The notes beneath the pieces were generated by a model, which was not told the origin of the DNA, did not search any database, and saw only the letters and a program-made list of their open reading frames with translations. This document shows, piece by piece, positions 17,183 through 26,098 of a stretch of DNA of 64,000 nt; within the stretch, counting starts at the first letter, position 1; the number at the start of each line of letters is the position of its first letter. The position numbers were made by a program, and so were the translations under genes. Origin of the DNA: Neoroseomonas oryzicola (GTDB lineage: Bacteria > Pseudomonadota > Alphaproteobacteria > Acetobacterales > Acetobacteraceae); the NCBI RefSeq assembly GCF_012163135.1, contig NZ_JAAVUP010000002.1, forward strand, positions 372,001-436,000, read 5' to 3'.

Positions 17183-17638
17183 TTACTTGCGGCGCGCCTT
17201 CCGGGCGGCGTAGCGCGCGTCGCGCAGCGCCTTCTGTTCGGCGGCGAGCGCGAGCGCGCGGGCCTTCTTGTCGGCTTCGAGGAGGGCGGCGCGCTCCTCC
17301 TGCTGCATCGCGGCCTCGGCGGCGGCGCGGGCGGCTTCGGCGTCGCGCCGGGCCTGGGCAGCGGCTTCCGCGGCGGCGGCGGCGACGCGCTCGGCTTCCT
17401 CCTGCGCCAGGCGGGCGGCCTCGGCGGCGGCGGCCTCGGCGGCGGCGGCACGCTCGGCCTCGCGCTGGGCGCGGCGCACCTCGCGTGCCTCGGCGACGGC
17501 GCGCTGCTGGGCAAGCCGCTCCTGCACCACGGGGTCGTCCGGCTTCGGCTGCGCGCGGAAGCGGTCCATCATCGCCTTGCGGGCGGCTGCCGCGGCGTCG
17601 CGGCGGGAATTGAAATCGTCGCGCTTCAGGCCTTGCAT
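17183..17638 (-). CDS. DUF6481 family coiled-coil protein
   Basis: 151 residues beginning MQGLKRDDFNSRRDAAAAAR, with a long Ala/Glu/Arg coiled coil from about residue 40 to 130 and a basic end (ARYAARKARRK). This matches the small DUF6481 family of alphaproteobacteria, of unknown function; it is cytoplasmic with no signal or membrane segment. It is neighboured by cspA and other small genes on the same strand, which suggests a stress-related set, but that is inference. It is highly biased in composition, so unrelated coiled coils will match spuriously. Confidence 0.75.
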   Translation of the reverse strand: MQGLKRDDFNSRRDAAAAARKAMMDRFRAQPKPDDPVVQERLAQQRAVAEAREVRRAQREAERAAAAEAAAAEAARLAQEEAERVAAAAAEAAAQARRDAEAARAAAEAAMQQEERAALLEADKKARALALAAEQKALRDARYAARKARRK

Positions 17639-17693
17639 CTTTGCTTACTGTTGTCCTGTGTCTTGGGGTTGGCTCACTGCGCCGACCGTCGCG

Positions 17694-17837
17694 TCATCCG
17701 AGGATGTCGAGGACGATCTGGCGGATCTCCGCCGGCGTGAGGCCGGTGGACGGGCGCTGGGCCGGAGTGGCCTGCGCCGTGAGGAGAGGCCGCGCCGGCG
17801 CATCGCGCTGGCTGCGGGTTTCGGTGGTGGGTCGCAT
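17694..17837 (-). CDS. Small hypothetical protein (47 residues)
   Basis: ATG 17837 opens a 47-residue frame ending in the amphipathic segment LTPAEIRQIVLDILG, with a Thr/Gln-rich first half. The ribosome site is weak (GAGA about 6 bases upstream). It lies between the DUF6481 and cspA genes on the same strand, in a gap otherwise without coding sequence. The helix-like ending looks protein-like, but no family is recognised and it could be chance. Confidence 0.4.
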   Translation of the reverse strand: MRPTTETRSQRDAPARPLLTAQATPAQRPSTGLTPAEIRQIVLDILG

Positions 17838-17941
17838 CACTGTTCTCGTTCTTGCTTGGCGACGCCGCCCGGTCCGGGTGGCGCCGCATGCGTCCTTGCG
17901 GACGGGGCCGGCGACTGCCGCCGGCCCGTTGGGGAGGACCC

Positions 17942-18148
17942 TCAGGCCCTCTTGAGGTTGGTGGCCGACATCTTGCCCTGCTGGCCACGCTGCAGGTCGT
18001 ATTCGATCTTGTCGCCTTCCTGGGGCGTGCCGATCCCCGAGCGCTCGACGTCGGAGATGTGCACGAAGACGTCCTTGGTGCCGTCCTCGGGCTGGATGAA
18101 GCCATAGCCCTTGGTCGAGTTGAACCACTTGATGGTGCCATTGGACAT
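17942..18148 (-). CDS. cspA: Cold-shock protein CspA family
   Basis: 68 residues from ATG 18148 (MSNGTIKWFNSTKGYGFI). The RNA-binding motifs RNP1 (KGYGFIQ) and RNP2 (DVFVHIS) are intact, and the length is typical of the single-domain OB-fold family. These proteins bind single-stranded RNA and DNA and melt mRNA structure at low temperature or in stationary phase. An in-frame ATG at 18169 would add seven residues but has no ribosome site. The 5' untranslated region appears long, as is usual for csp genes, and has a perfect 7-base inverted repeat at 18181-18196. Confidence 0.96.
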   Translation of the reverse strand: MSNGTIKWFNSTKGYGFIQPEDGTKDVFVHISDVERSGIGTPQEGDKIEYDLQRGQQGKMSATNLKRA

Positions 18149-18411
18149 GGGAATGTTCCGTTCGGACATGGTGCTGCCGCCGCACGGGACCGTGCGCCGG
18201 ATCAATCTTGTGTAGGGGGCGGGCAGCGGGCTCGGGGCTCCATGCAGGAGCGGAGAGGGCGCAGCAGGACCGAACAAAGCTGACGCGATGCAGATAGGGC
18301 GTCGGAGGCCGAAATGGAAGGAATGATTTTCGGCCGGCTCCGGAACGGTCCGGGATATGGACTTCGCGGGCCGACGCCACGAAATTTCCCGGCGTGCCTT
18401 CTCGGAGCGAA
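18149..18411. promoter_or_regulatory. Divergent regulatory region between cspA and acyl ligase fusion gene
   Basis: A 263-base gap holding both promoters. Visible elements are a perfect inverted repeat with arms 18181-18187 and 18190-18196 in the cspA leader, and GAAATTTCCC at 18381-18390 just upstream of the ligase start. The latter resembles the half-site of the carA palindromes at 38973-39027. I cannot place -35/-10 boxes with confidence. Confidence 0.45.
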
Positions 18412-21063
18412 ATGATGGATGCGACGGTCCGCACCGCGGGCGGCCTCTGGACGCCGGCGCGGCTGATCGCCGCCCTCGCCGCGCGCGGGGACGCGCCGGC
18501 GGTCGTCACGATGCGGGACGGGACCCCGACCGCCTGGCCGGCGGCGGAACTGGCGCGGCAGGCCGAACGGCTCGCCGCCGGGCTGATCGCCGCCGGGATC
18601 GGCCGCGGGGAGGTGGTGGCGATCCATGCGCCGAATTCGCCGGACTGGATCGTGGTGCGCCTGGCCCTCGGCGCCGCCGGGGCGCTGCCGCTCGCCATCG
18701 ACGACCTGACCGAGACCCATCTCGCCGAAGGCATCGTGGCCGAGGCGCGGTGCCGCTGGCTTTTCACCTCCGTCGCCCATGCCACGAACCTGTCGATGCC
18801 CGAGGGGCTGCGCGTGGTCCTGGTCGACCGGCCCGACGCGCCCGATGGCTGGCACGCGCTGCGGGCCGAGGCCCCGGTGCCGCTGCCCGACCTCGCGGCG
18901 GAGGAGGAGGCGCTGATCGTCGCGACCTCCGGCACCACGGGCGCGCCAAAGCTGTTCGCGCTGACGCATGGAATGCTGACCGCGAACCTCGAGGGCGTGC
19001 TGGCGCAGGGGCTGATCGGGGCGGGGGACCGGATGATGGTCCCGCTGCCGCTGCACCACGTCTATCCCTTCCTGGTCGGGCTGATGACGCCGTTTGCCGC
19101 CGGCGCGACCATCATCCTGCCCGAGGCGGTGACCGGCCCGCAGATCGTCCAGGCGCTGAAGGCCGGCCGGGCGAGCATCATGATCGGCGTGCCGCGGCTC
19201 TATGTCGCGCTGCTGGGCGGGCTGCAGGCGCGGGTCGCGTCGCGCGGGCGCATCGCCTCGACGGTCTTCGCCGGGCTGCTGGAACTCGCGACCAGCCTGC
19301 GCAAGGGCGGCATCGACGTCGGGCGGCGGCTGTTCGGATCGCTGCACGCGCAGATGGCCCCCGACCTGCGGCTGATGGTCTCGGGCGGGGCGAAGCTCGA
19401 TCCCGACGCGACCTGGATGCTCGAGGCGCTCGGCTGGAAGGTGGCCTCCGGCTACGGCCTCGCCGAGACCGCCTCGCTCTTCACCGGCAACACGCCGGAT
19501 GCGCAGCGCATCGGGTCCGAGGGCCGGCCGATCGCCGCCGGCACCTCGATCCGCATCGCCCATCCGGACGCGCTCGGCATCGGGGAGATCCTGCTGCGCG
19601 GCCCCAACGTCTTTGCCGGCTACCGCAACAACCCCGAGGCCAATGCGGCGGCCTTTACCGAGGATGGCTGGTTCCGCACCGGCGACCTCGGGCGCCTCGA
19701 CACGGACGGCTTCCTCTACGTTACCGGGCGCAGCAAGGAGCTGATCGTCCTCGGCGGCGGCAAGAACGTGATGCCGGAGGAGGTCGAGGCCGCCTACGGC
19801 GTCAATCCGGTCATCAAGGAAGTCGCGGTGCTGGAGCGCGAGGGCGCGCTCGTCGCCATCGTGCTGCCCGACCTCGTTGCCGTGCGCGCGACCGGCAGCA
19901 CGCGCGTCGAGGACGTGGTCCGCGTCGCGCTGGCCGAGGTGGCGCAGACGCTGCCGTCCTACCAGCGCCTCGCCGGCTACGTGCTGGCGCGGGAGCCGGT
20001 GCCGCGCACGCGGCTGGGCAAGATCCAGCGCTTCCAGCTGCCGAAGCTCTACGAGGAACTGCTCGCCGGCCGCGGCCCGCGCGAGGCGGCGCCGATCACC
20101 GAGGAGGAGGCGGCGCTGATCGCCACCCCGGGTGCCGCGGAGGTCTGGGCGATCCTCGAGGCACGCTATGCGGGCAAGCCGCTCTCGCCCTCGGCCAGTC
20201 CGTCGCTCGACCTCGGCATCGACAGCCTCGAATGGGTCTCCCTCGCGCTCGAGATCGAGAACCGCATCGGCCTCCGCCTGACCGAGGAGGAGATGGCCGA
20301 GATGGCAAGCGTGCGCGCCCTGCTGGAACGCGCCGCGGCCGCCGGGGGCGGCACCCCGCCGCCCCGGCGCAGCGCCGAGGAGGTTGCCGCCGCCATCGCG
20401 CGGGCCACCGCGCCGCGATCCCCGGCGCTGCTGCCCTTGCGCTGGGCCGGCTGGGGCCTTGCGCGCGGGATCGGGCGGGTGATGTTCGACCTGCGCGCGA
20501 CCGGCACCGAGGCCATCCCGCGCGAGGGCCCCTTCGTCATCGTCGCCAATCACGTGAGCGACCTCGACCCCGGCCTGGTCGCCGCGGCGCTGCCCTTCGC
20601 CGGCTCCCGGCGCCTGTGGTGGAGCGGCGCGGTGGAACGGTTGTTCGGCAACCCGGTCAGCCGCGGCTTCGCCCACACCTTCCAGGTCTTCCCGGTGGAT
20701 GAGCGCCAGCCGGGACAGGCGGTGACCATGGCCCGCGCGGTGCTGGAACGCGGGCAGGGGCTGGTCTGGTTCCCGGAATCCTGGCGGTCCCCGGACGGGC
20801 GGCTGCAGCGCTTCCTGCCCGGGATCGGCTTCGTGCTGGACGGCCTGCCCGATGTGCGGGTGATCCCCGCCCATATCGCCGGCGCCTTCGAGGCCATGCC
20901 CCGCGACGCCCATCTGCCCCGCCGCCATCCGGTGCGGATCACCTTCGGGGAGGCCTTCGCCGTCGCCGCCATCGTCCCCGAGGAGCCCGACCCGCGCCGC
21001 CGCGCCGAGGCCATGGCCGAGGCCCTGCACGCCCGGGTCGCCGCCCTGGTCCCGCCAGGCTGA
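18412..21063 (+). CDS. Fused acyl-AMP ligase, acyl carrier protein and PlsC-type acyltransferase
   Basis: 883 residues from ATG 18412, with GGAG 5 bases upstream (18415 ATG is also possible). Domain 1 (about 10-560) is an ANL adenylating enzyme: P-loop ATSGTTGAPK near 170, GYGLAETASLF, DGWFRTGDLG and the catalytic Lys in RTRLGKIQR near 535. Domain 2 (about 570-640) is an acyl carrier protein with the phosphopantetheine Ser in DLGIDSLEW near 603. Domain 3 (about 670-883) is a lysophospholipid-type acyltransferase with NHVSDLD (HX4D) near 712 and FPESWRSPDG. The likely chemistry is activation of a fatty acid, loading on the internal ACP and transfer to a glycerolipid or similar acceptor. It resembles Aas in logic, with a built-in carrier. 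The acceptor is unknown; the AsmA and MBOAT genes downstream point to envelope lipids. Confidence 0.9.
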   Translation: MMDATVRTAGGLWTPARLIAALAARGDAPAVVTMRDGTPTAWPAAELARQAERLAAGLIAAGIGRGEVVAIHAPNSPDWIVVRLALGAAGALPLAIDDLTETHLAEGIVAEARCRWLFTSVAHATNLSMPEGLRVVLVDRPDAPDGWHALRAEAPVPLPDLAAEEEALIVATSGTTGAPKLFALTHGMLTANLEGVLAQGLIGAGDRMMVPLPLHHVYPFLVGLMTPFAAGATIILPEAVTGPQIVQALKAGRASIMIGVPRLYVALLGGLQARVASRGRIASTVFAGLLELATSLRKGGIDVGRRLFGSLHAQMAPDLRLMVSGGAKLDPDATWMLEALGWKVASGYGLAETASLFTGNTPDAQRIGSEGRPIAAGTSIRIAHPDALGIGEILLRGPNVFAGYRNNPEANAAAFTEDGWFRTGDLGRLDTDGFLYVTGRSKELIVLGGGKNVMPEEVEAAYGVNPVIKEVAVLEREGALVAIVLPDLVAVRATGSTRVEDVVRVALAEVAQTLPSYQRLAGYVLAREPVPRTRLGKIQRFQLPKLYEELLAGRGPREAAPITEEEAALIATPGAAEVWAILEARYAGKPLSPSASPSLDLGIDSLEWVSLALEIENRIGLRLTEEEMAEMASVRALLERAAAAGGGTPPPRRSAEEVAAAIARATAPRSPALLPLRWAGWGLARGIGRVMFDLRATGTEAIPREGPFVIVANHVSDLDPGLVAAALPFAGSRRLWWSGAVERLFGNPVSRGFAHTFQVFPVDERQPGQAVTMARAVLERGQGLVWFPESWRSPDGRLQRFLPGIGFVLDGLPDVRVIPAHIAGAFEAMPRDAHLPRRHPVRITFGEAFAVAAIVPEEPDPRRRAEAMAEALHARVAALVPPG

Positions 21064-21131
21064 CCCCTTCGCCCTTCGCCTGCCGCCCCGCACTGGTGTA
21101 AGCGGGACCGCATGCACGGACGCAGGGTCAG

Positions 21132-22988
21132 ATGAGCCGCCGCAGCAAGATCATCCTGGGCATCCTGGTGGGCCTGCCGCTGCTGGCGCTGCTCGCCGCC
21201 ATGGTCGTGGTGCCGCGCATCGAGCTCGGCCCCACCGTGGCCGCCCGTGCGACCGCGGCGCTGGGGCGCGAGGTGACGGTCGCGAGCCTGCGCGTCTCGC
21301 CGGGCCTGTCGATCGGCGTGGCGCTGCGCGGCGCGCGGCTCGCGAACATCGAGGGCGGCACGCGCCCGGCCATGGCCGAGGTCGCGAGCCTCGACGCCAC
21401 CATCGACCTGCTGCCGCTGCTGCGCGGGGAGGTCGTCCTGCGCGACGCGGCGGCCGACGGCTTCGTGCTCTACCTCGAACGCGCGCCGGGGCGGCGGGCC
21501 AATTGGCATTTCGGCGAGCGGCCGCCGGCCCCTGCCACGCCGGCCCCGCCCGACCGCAGCGGCCTGCCCATGGTCCATGCCCTGCGCCTGACGCGCAGCG
21601 AGGTCGTCTTTCGCACCACCAGCGGCAACGAGCTGCGCACCGCGCTGGACGAGGTGACGCTCGCGGCTGCTGCGCTCGACCAGCCGGCGGCGTTGCGTGC
21701 CGCGGGCAGCTACAACGCCGTGCCGCTGGCGCTCGAGGCCGCGCTCGGCAGCATCGCGACGCTGCGGGACGCCTCGGTGCCCTTCCCGATGACGCTGAAC
21801 GCAACCGCGGAAGGCACCAGGCTGCGCTTCGAGGGCACCTCCACCGACCCGCTGAACGTGGACGGCATGGATGGGCGGCTGACCCTCACGGCCAGCAGCC
21901 CGCAGGCGATCCTCGCCATGGCCGGCGCCGAGGGCGGGCCCGCCCTGCCGGTCGAGGTCGCCGGCAAGTTCACCCGCCAGGGCGATGTCTGGCGGCTCGC
22001 GGAGGCGCAGGGAAAGCTCGACGGCGGGGATTTCACGGCGCCGCTGCTGGAACTGACCGAAGGCAATACGGGGCAGCCCGATGCCGTCGTCGCGCAGATG
22101 GCCTTCGCGCGGCTCGACCTTGAGCGGCTGGTCGGCGATCCGGGTGCTTCCGAGGGCGGGCCCGACGCGCCGCTCGCCGTGCCGGCGCGGCCCGATCCGC
22201 TGATCCGCGCCGAGGTCACTGCGCGCGAATTCGTCCATCCGGCGATCTCGGGTACCGAGGCCTCGGTGAAGGCGCAGGTCGCGCCGTCCCGGATCACCCT
22301 CGAGACGCATTTCGTCACCTCCTTCGGCGCCCGCTTCGGCGCGGCGGGCGAAGCGGTGCCGGCCGCCCGCGGCGCGCGCATCGCCGCCGACTTCGAACTG
22401 CGCGACGCCGACGTCGATGGCCTCCGCCGCGCCTTCGGCGTGCATTCAGTGCCGGTGACCGGGCGGATGTCGGTCGACGCCGCGCTGACGCTGGAAGCCG
22501 CGACGGCCTCCGCCGCGCGCCGCAATGCGCGGATCTCCGCCGTCGCGAGCATCGTCAACGGCAGCATCTCGCGGGAGGTGATCGAGATGGCCTCGACCGA
22601 CATCCGCGCGCTGTTCCGCACCTCCCAGGGGATGACGCGCGTGACCTGCCTGCTCGCCGCCGTCGACGTGAACAGCGGGCGGGGGGAAGCGGCGCCGCTT
22701 CGGATCCGCGCCGGGACGGGCACCATCGCGGGCCTCGCGACCTTCGATCTCAACCGCAAGCGGCTCGACCTCGTCATCGGCAGCGAGCGCGCCTCGACCG
22801 ACTTCTTCGCCCTCGACATCCCGGTGCGGGTCAGCGGGTCCTTCGCCGATCCGAGCATCGAGCCGGCGCGCTGGTCGCGCGAAGGGCGCGCGCGGCTCGA
22901 GCGTGGCGGCATGGCGCCGCTGCCGCCGAACCTGATGGAGATCGCGCGGCGCAACACCTGCTTCGCCGGGCGCAGCCTGCGGCGCTGA
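21132..22988 (+). CDS. AsmA family protein
   Basis: 618 residues. An N-terminal membrane anchor (IILGILVGLPLLALLAAMVVV) is followed by the AsmA N-terminal pattern (LGREVTVASLRVSPGLSIGV) and a long beta-rich periplasmic region. The C-terminal AsmA repeat region includes ISREVIEMASTDIRALF and GLATFDLNRKRLDLVIGS. AsmA-type proteins are bridge-like or chaperone-like factors for outer-membrane lipid and protein homeostasis. It sits between the acyl ligase fusion (68 bases upstream) and the MBOAT gene (3 bases downstream), so it probably belongs to one lipid/envelope operon. Confidence 0.9.
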   Translation: MSRRSKIILGILVGLPLLALLAAMVVVPRIELGPTVAARATAALGREVTVASLRVSPGLSIGVALRGARLANIEGGTRPAMAEVASLDATIDLLPLLRGEVVLRDAAADGFVLYLERAPGRRANWHFGERPPAPATPAPPDRSGLPMVHALRLTRSEVVFRTTSGNELRTALDEVTLAAAALDQPAALRAAGSYNAVPLALEAALGSIATLRDASVPFPMTLNATAEGTRLRFEGTSTDPLNVDGMDGRLTLTASSPQAILAMAGAEGGPALPVEVAGKFTRQGDVWRLAEAQGKLDGGDFTAPLLELTEGNTGQPDAVVAQMAFARLDLERLVGDPGASEGGPDAPLAVPARPDPLIRAEVTAREFVHPAISGTEASVKAQVAPSRITLETHFVTSFGARFGAAGEAVPAARGARIAADFELRDADVDGLRRAFGVHSVPVTGRMSVDAALTLEAATASAARRNARISAVASIVNGSISREVIEMASTDIRALFRTSQGMTRVTCLLAAVDVNSGRGEAAPLRIRAGTGTIAGLATFDLNRKRLDLVIGSERASTDFFALDIPVRVSGSFADPSIEPARWSREGRARLERGGMAPLPPNLMEIARRNTCFAGRSLRR

Positions 22989-22991
22989 GGC

Positions 22992-24371
22992 ATGCTGTTC
23001 AATTCCCAGGCGCTGGTTCTCGGCCTGCTGCCGCTTGCCCTGCTCGGCTGGTATCTCGCGCCCAGCCGGCCGGCGCGGCAGTGGTGGGTCGTCATCGCCT
23101 CGCTGACCTTCTATGCCTTCTGGGACGTGCGCTTCGTGCCGGTGCTGGTCGGCCTCACGCTGGTCAACTGGTTCGTCGCGCGCGCCCATGCCGCCAGCCC
23201 GCGCGGCTGGTGGGCCGATCTCGGCATCGTCCTGAACCTCGCGGTGCTGGGCTGGGTGAAGTACGCGAACTTCATTGCCGACAACGTCGCCTGGATCCTG
23301 GGCGGGCGGCACGAGGCGTGGAACATCATCCTGCCCCTCGGCGTGTCCTTCTACGTCTTCCAGAAGGTCTCCTACCTGGTCGACCTCAAGCGCGGGCACG
23401 CCAAGACCTATCCGCTGACGGACTTCTTCCTCTTCGTCACCTTCTTCCCGCAGCTCGTCGCCGGGCCGCTGGTCCGCCACAACGAGGTGATCTGGCAGTT
23501 CGCGCTCGACCCGCGGCGGCCGGAAATGGCCGAGAACCTGGCGCGCGGCCTGGTGCTGTTCACCATCGGCGTGGTGAAGAAGGTGGGCATCGCTGACACC
23601 ATCGCGCCGGTGGCGGATGCCGCCTTCGCCCGCGCGGCGGGTGCCGAGGCCTTTGGCGCGGGAGACGCCTGGCTCGGGGCGATCGCCTACACGCTGCAGA
23701 TCTATTTCGACTTCTCCGGCTATTCGGACATGGCGATCGGCCTCGCGCTGATGTTCGGACTGCGGCTGCCGATGAACTTCGACGCGCCGTATCGCGCGGC
23801 CTCGATCCGTGAGTTCTGGCGGCGGTGGCACATGACGCTGTCGCGCTTCCTGCGCGACTACCTCTATGTGCCGCTGGGCGGGAACCGGTCGGGCGCGGCG
23901 CGCCAGGCGGTGAACGTCATCGTCACCATGCTGCTCGGCGGGCTGTGGCACGGCGCGGCCTGGACCTTCGTGGTGTGGGGCGGGCTGCACGGCATCGCCC
24001 TCGCCCTCAACGGCGCGTGGAACCGTGCCGGGCTGCGCATGCCCTGGGTGATCGGCTGGGCGCTGACGATGCTCTTCGTGATCGTCGGCTGGGTGCTGTT
24101 CCGCGCGCCGGACTTCGCGACCGCCGCGCGCGTGCTGGAAGCGATGATCGGCCTGCCGCTGCGCACGGCGCTCGAGACCGACACGACGCAGCAGGTCGCG
24201 CTGGCCGCCGGGATCGTCGTCGCTGTGCTCGGGCCGACCTCGCAGGGTGCGGCGCTCGAACGGCTGCGGCCGCGGCCCTGGGTGGGCGCGGCGGTCGGGC
24301 TGGTGCTGTTCCTCATGCTGCTGGTGATCGGCGGACGCGTCCCGAATGAATTCATCTACTTCCAGTTCTGA
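22992..24371 (+). CDS. MBOAT family O-acyltransferase (AlgI-like)
   Basis: 459 residues with about ten membrane segments. It starts LFNSQALVLGLLPLALLGWY, contains YFDFSGYSDMAIGLALMFG, the RRWHMTLSRFLRDYLYVPLG region and the active-site His in GLWHGAAWTFVVWGGLHG, all hallmarks of AlgI/PatA/DltB-like membrane-bound O-acyltransferases. These move acyl, often acetyl, groups across the membrane onto extracellular polysaccharide or other periplasmic acceptors. It overlaps the next gene by 26 bases, and that gene looks like the periplasmic SGNH-type partner expected for such systems. Confidence 0.95.
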   Translation: MLFNSQALVLGLLPLALLGWYLAPSRPARQWWVVIASLTFYAFWDVRFVPVLVGLTLVNWFVARAHAASPRGWWADLGIVLNLAVLGWVKYANFIADNVAWILGGRHEAWNIILPLGVSFYVFQKVSYLVDLKRGHAKTYPLTDFFLFVTFFPQLVAGPLVRHNEVIWQFALDPRRPEMAENLARGLVLFTIGVVKKVGIADTIAPVADAAFARAAGAEAFGAGDAWLGAIAYTLQIYFDFSGYSDMAIGLALMFGLRLPMNFDAPYRAASIREFWRRWHMTLSRFLRDYLYVPLGGNRSGAARQAVNVIVTMLLGGLWHGAAWTFVVWGGLHGIALALNGAWNRAGLRMPWVIGWALTMLFVIVGWVLFRAPDFATAARVLEAMIGLPLRTALETDTTQQVALAAGIVVAVLGPTSQGAALERLRPRPWVGAAVGLVLFLMLLVIGGRVPNEFIYFQF

Positions 24372-25392
24372 GGACCCGGTCCGCTGGGCGCGCTTCCTGC
24401 GCGCGCTGCTCGGCTTCGCCGCCGTGCCCTTGGCGCTGGCCTATGCCTTCATCGCGCTGGTCGATCCCTGGGGCGTGCTGCCGGTGTCGCTGCCGGGCGA
24501 TCGTGTGCCGATCTCGACCAACCAGCGCTATTCCTACGTCATGCTGGCGCGCGACCGGCGCTTCGATTCCGCGGTGATCGGCACCTCCACCTCCCGCCTG
24601 CTGCGGCCCGGGGTGCTGGATGCCGCCTTCGGCGGGCGCTTCGTGAACCTGTCGATCAATGCGGGCACGGCGTGGGAACAGTCGCAGCTCCTCGCGCAAT
24701 TCGCGCGCAGCCATCCGGCGCCGCGGCGCGTCATCCTTGGGCTCGACCAGGTGTGGTGCGAGACGGGGCCGCTGCGCCGCCTGACGCCGCGGCCCTTCCC
24801 GGAATGGATGTATGGCGACAGCCCCTGGCGCGGCTATGGCGAGATCCTGAACCTCTACGCCGCCGAGGAAGCGGGCAAGCAGGCCATGGCGCTGCTCGGC
24901 ATCGGGCGGGCGCGCTACGGGCGGGACGGCTACACCAACTTCCTGCCCGATGATTCGCTCTACGACGCGGCGCGCATCCTGCCGACGCTGGTGCCGCCGC
25001 CCTCGCCGCCGGCGCAGCACCCGCCGCCGCGCTTCGACTTCGCGCCGCATGTGCTGCTGCGGGATGCGCTGGCGATGCTGCCGCGCGAGACGGAGGTGCT
25101 GGTCTACCTCGCGCCCTATCACTGGTCGCTGCAGGCCCAGCCCGGCACCATCGGCGAGCAGCAATGGGCTGCCTGCAAGGATGCGATCGCGGAGATCGTC
25201 CGCCGCCGCCCCGGCGCTGTGCTGGCCGACTTCATGATCCCGAGCGCCATCACGCGCGAGGACACGAACTACTGGGACCAGCAGCACTATCGCGTCGCGG
25301 TCGCCGAGCGGCTGGTCGCGGACCTCGCCGAAGCCGCCGCCGGCCGCCAGGGCGCCGACTTCGTCCTGCTGGTGCCGCCGCCGGGGCATTGA
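24346..25392 (+). CDS. SGNH-like periplasmic/membrane-anchored protein, partner of MBOAT
   Basis: 348 residues. One membrane segment near the N-terminus (FAAVPLALAYAFIALVDPWG) is followed by a probable periplasmic domain. Possible SGNH-hydrolase blocks are VIGTSTSRLLRPG (nucleophile Ser), LSINAGTAWEQS, and near the C-terminus DTNYWDQQHYR with the Asp-x-x-His arrangement. Proteins of this type (AlgJ/AlgX-like) complete acyl transfer to polysaccharide after MBOAT export. The 26-base overlap with the MBOAT gene supports a shared pathway. The SGNH assignment is by eye and needs structural comparison. Confidence 0.75.
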   Translation: MNSSTSSSEDPVRWARFLRALLGFAAVPLALAYAFIALVDPWGVLPVSLPGDRVPISTNQRYSYVMLARDRRFDSAVIGTSTSRLLRPGVLDAAFGGRFVNLSINAGTAWEQSQLLAQFARSHPAPRRVILGLDQVWCETGPLRRLTPRPFPEWMYGDSPWRGYGEILNLYAAEEAGKQAMALLGIGRARYGRDGYTNFLPDDSLYDAARILPTLVPPPSPPAQHPPPRFDFAPHVLLRDALAMLPRETEVLVYLAPYHWSLQAQPGTIGEQQWAACKDAIAEIVRRRPGAVLADFMIPSAITREDTNYWDQQHYRVAVAERLVADLAEAAAGRQGADFVLLVPPPGH

Positions 25393-25443
25393 TCCCGCGG
25401 GGACTGCGTCGCAGGCTGCGCGCCGAATCCAGGAGCCCGACGC

Positions 25444-26055
25444 ATGAGCGACACGATCCTTTTCCCCGGCACCGTCGAATGGTCGGGCGAGAATCCCGGC
25501 ATTTCGCTGAAGGAGGACCCGTCGGGGCCCTTCACCACGCTCGCCTCCTTCTTCCGCGTCGTGCTCTCGCCGCACGGGCGCGGCCACGCCCTGGTGCTGA
25601 TGCTCTCCCCGCACGAGGAAGCGCCGCCGGCCGATCGCGCCAATGTCTGCTACACGGACAACGAGCCGCTCGCGCGCTGGCTGGTCGCAGAGTACGTCTC
25701 CCATTTCGGGGCCTGGCGCGGGCTGCCGGGGCTGAAGGGGCTGCACTACCGCAGGCTCGACAGCGTGAAGACCAGCGGCGACGCCATCACCACTTACAGC
25801 GAGACGGTGCGTGCGGGCGACGCGACCATCGCGCTGACCTGGTCGGGCCTCGGCAAGCCCTTCTGCTTCGCGCTGACGCCGGCGAATTCGGCGACCGGCA
25901 AGCACCACATGCCCACCCTTTTCGTCGGCTGCGAGACCGCGACGGTCACGGTGAACGGCCGCGTGCGGCCCGGCGCGCCGATCCCGCGCGACATCGCTGG
26001 GCAGCGCATCTCGACCGCGATGCTCGCCTTCTCGGAGACCTGGATCCGGAGCTGA
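25444..26055 (+). CDS. Hypothetical protein (203 residues)
   Basis: It begins SDTILFPGTVEWSGENPG after AGGAG eight bases upstream, so the start is firm. There is no signal peptide or membrane segment; the sequence is mixed alpha/beta with conserved-looking ALTWSGLGKPFCFALTP and HMPTLFVGCETATVTVNG. I do not recognise a family. It follows the MBOAT/SGNH pair by 51 bases on the same strand and may be the last gene of that cluster or a separate unit. A role in carbohydrate or lipid metabolism would be guesswork. Confidence 0.75.
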   Translation: MSDTILFPGTVEWSGENPGISLKEDPSGPFTTLASFFRVVLSPHGRGHALVLMLSPHEEAPPADRANVCYTDNEPLARWLVAEYVSHFGAWRGLPGLKGLHYRRLDSVKTSGDAITTYSETVRAGDATIALTWSGLGKPFCFALTPANSATGKHHMPTLFVGCETATVTVNGRVRPGAPIPRDIAGQRISTAMLAFSETWIRS

Positions 26056-26098
26056 CGGCCCTGGTCAGGCGACGGCGCGCGCCTACATCGCTATCGCC

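Noticed and set aside
13809-17213. Long plus-strand frame over the histidine kinase and oxidoreductase
   Set aside because: Antisense shadow spanning two well-identified genes and their gap.
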